This document shows positions 62,864 to 64,000 of a stretch of DNA of 64,000 nucleotides, piece by piece. The notes beneath the pieces were generated by a model. That model saw only the letters and a list, made by a program, of their open reading frames with translations. It was not told the origin of the DNA and did no database searches. Each line of letters opens with the position of its first letter. The first letter of the stretch is position 1. Origin of the DNA: Clostridiales bacterium (GTDB taxonomy: Bacteria; Bacillota; Clostridia; Caldicoprobacterales; DTU083); NCBI GenBank assembly GCA_012842605.1, contig DUSN01000045.1:1-64000 (forward strand), given 5' to 3'. Made by a program: the position numbers and the translations under genes.

Positions 62864-64000
62864 ATAAATCCTCCTCCATGAGCTTCTTGGAATCAAATGC
62901 CCTTACAAATGAACTGGTCTTTTCCCTATATACACAAATGTTTCTGTCGACTAAAGGTGCAATATCACTGATCTTTTCCGGAGGTGCTGAAAGAATACAT
63001 TGAAACCCAAACTTTCGAAGGAGCCGTATACTTTCCTGTATTCTTTCGCTGTCCATTTTGCTAAAAGCTTCATCAAACACGATAAGGCGTATTCGGTTGT
63101 ATGCCTGGTCATGTATTCTGTACAGCTGAGCAAAGGATGCAAGCACAGAAATATAGAAAGGAGTCTGCGTCTCTCCTCCCGATTTTTTCTGTAAGGTCTT
63201 AGAAAGTCTCTGTGTTCTGTCTTCTTCATCGGTAACAACAAGGTCAAAGCTCAGATAAGTTCTGTAATCAGTAAACCTCTTAATATTTTTTTCAAGCTCA
63301 GCTCTTGCATCCGCATTGAGCTCAGCATCAATATCGATAATCTGCCTGAATAACTCGTCAATAGCGTCACGATGCTTATCCCTGAACACTTGGGAAGCAA
63401 TGTTATGTCCTTCCATAAGCATTTCGTCGGTAATCATATCATAATATTTTTTATATTCAAGCCTGGGAGAAGATACAAACCTATACCGCTCCTTACCCCA
63501 GCTGCTTTCCTTCAATGCACTGTTTAACTCATCTATCTGTGATTTTACAGTATCAATGTTTGATTTTAGCTTTGCCAGAAAATCGTCTTCAAACTGCTGG
63601 AAAGCTTTCTCCCTAGCATCCCGGATTTGCTTCCTATATTCGGGTAATCGAATAACCTTAAGTTCTTCCAGTTCCTTTCTGTAAGGAGCATTGTCTTCCT
63701 GTTTGATGTCATGAGCCATTTTATACTTTCTATTGTATTCCGATCTTGCTAACTCCAGCTCATCCTTCTTTTTTGCAGTCTGGTTCTTTGTCCTTTCAAT
63801 CTGAGAACTGAAATTATTTATAATTTCTTTTGCTGATTTTCTGTTTTGCAGTTCTTTTAAGAACCTTGGCTCACCTTTATCAGAAATCCATGAAGCTTCA
63901 TATCTTGATTCAATAATATATCTTGATTTCTTTTCCTCTTCTTCTGAAGCTGGCAGCTTTTCATTTATAATTAACTGCTTATCTTTCTGTGCTATAATAA
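62853..64000 (-). CDS. jetC: Wadjet SMC-like ATPase JetC (C-terminal part, runs off window)
   Basis: About 380 C-terminal residues; the frame stays open to the right edge, so the start seen at 63719 is internal. First comes charged coiled coil, then an ATPase head with signature KKSGGETQTPFYISVLASFAQLY and Walker B IRLIVFDEAFSKMD, D-loop MD, as in MukB/JetC. JetC drives DNA loop extrusion with JetA and JetB, whose genes should lie beyond the window. Confidence 0.9.
   Translation of the reverse strand, partial: IIAQKDKQLIINEKLPASEEEEKKSRYIIESRYEASWISDKGEPRFLKELQNRKSAKEIINNFSSQIERTKNQTAKKKDELELARSEYNRKYKMAHDIKQEDNAPYRKELEELKVIRLPEYRKQIRDAREKAFQQFEDDFLAKLKSNIDTVKSQIDELNSALKESSWGKERYRFVSSPRLEYKKYYDMITDEMLMEGHNIASQVFRDKHRDAIDELFRQIIDIDAELNADARAELEKNIKRFTDYRTYLSFDLVVTDEEDRTQRLSKTLQKKSGGETQTPFYISVLASFAQLYRIHDQAYNRIRLIVFDEAFSKMDSERIQESIRLLRKFGFQCILSAPPEKISDIAPLVDRNICVYREKTSSFVRAFDSKKLMEEDLYVL

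Noticed and set aside
1-64000. tRNA, rRNA, riboswitch or prophage/integrase genes
   Set aside because: No cloverleaf, rRNA-like segment, recognisable riboswitch core or integrase was seen on either strand by eye; a covariance-model search would be needed to exclude small RNAs.

Overview
The window looks like chromosomal DNA from an anaerobic, plant-polysaccharide-degrading member of the Clostridia (Bacillota). The signs are moderately AT-rich DNA, strong AGGAGG-type ribosome binding sites, consensus sigma-A promoters (one is TTGACA-N17-TATAAT), LplABC-type sugar uptake with YesMN-type two-component regulation, GH127 and GH-A clan glycosidases, corrinoid-type uroporphyrinogen decarboxylase-family (URO-D) proteins and heterodimeric ABC exporters. 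No rRNA, tRNA, CRISPR array or prophage was seen. The species cannot be named from the sequence.

Layout. (1) 1-6800, all minus: a catabolic locus in two transcription units. One has a Gfo/Idh/MocA dehydrogenase and a sugar isomerase/epimerase. The other has an Old Yellow Enzyme with an Fe-S motif, a LacI regulator, a URO-D-family protein, an SDR and the start of a flavoprotein. LacI/CcpA-type operators precede both. (2) 7.2-9.8 kb plus: a three-gene ABC-2-type transporter. (3) 9.8-16.1 kb: Cys-cluster protein, DUF4256 protein, GT8 glycosyltransferase and a heterodimeric ABC exporter. (4) 16.4-29.7 kb: a frameshifted GH-A glycosidase in operon with a YesMN-like two-component system, a divergent solute-binding lipoprotein, a broken DUF5050 lipoprotein, yjbQ, a REP-associated transposase (RAYT) with REP-like repeats, and an LplB-LplC-solute-binding-protein operon. 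(5) 29.9-37.1 kb: a reductase-type flavoprotein, an undescribed two-gene membrane/coiled-coil pair, a decayed Fpg glycosylase, a TetR-controlled operon and a permease remnant. (6) 37.1-40.9 kb: ROK kinase, second URO-D-family protein and a PAS-GGDEF diguanylate cyclase. (7) 41.0-45.3 kb: a duplicated cassette of a beta-helix protein plus a tiny helical protein (one copy decayed), ferritin, and a TetR/membrane-protein operon with paired operators. (8) 45.3-49.5 kb: MarR plus a second heterodimeric ABC exporter. (9) 49.8-55.1 kb: MGMT-like protein, VanZ, a cluster of gene remnants, a lipoprotein/RCC1-repeat pair and a PAS-AraC regulator. (10) 55.2-64 kb: G3E GTPase, an MjaI-like restriction-modification system, deoC, GH127, more remnants, and the 3' end of a Wadjet (jetC-jetD) defence operon that runs off the window.

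How the genes fit together. Most of the window serves uptake of oligosaccharides or glycosides (Lpl systems), their hydrolysis or oxidation (GH-A, GH127, Gfo/Idh with isomerase) and downstream metabolism (ROK, URO-D, SDR, OYE), each under a local regulator. Between these lie export and resistance modules under TetR or MarR control, and a defence-rich right end. At least ten broken genes are visible, concentrated at 33.9-37.1, 42.4-43.3, 50.2-51.6 and 61.0-61.6 kb, so the region has undergone repeated gain and loss. The least explained parts are the 31.4-33.8 kb gene pair and the 41.0-43.3 kb beta-helix cassettes.
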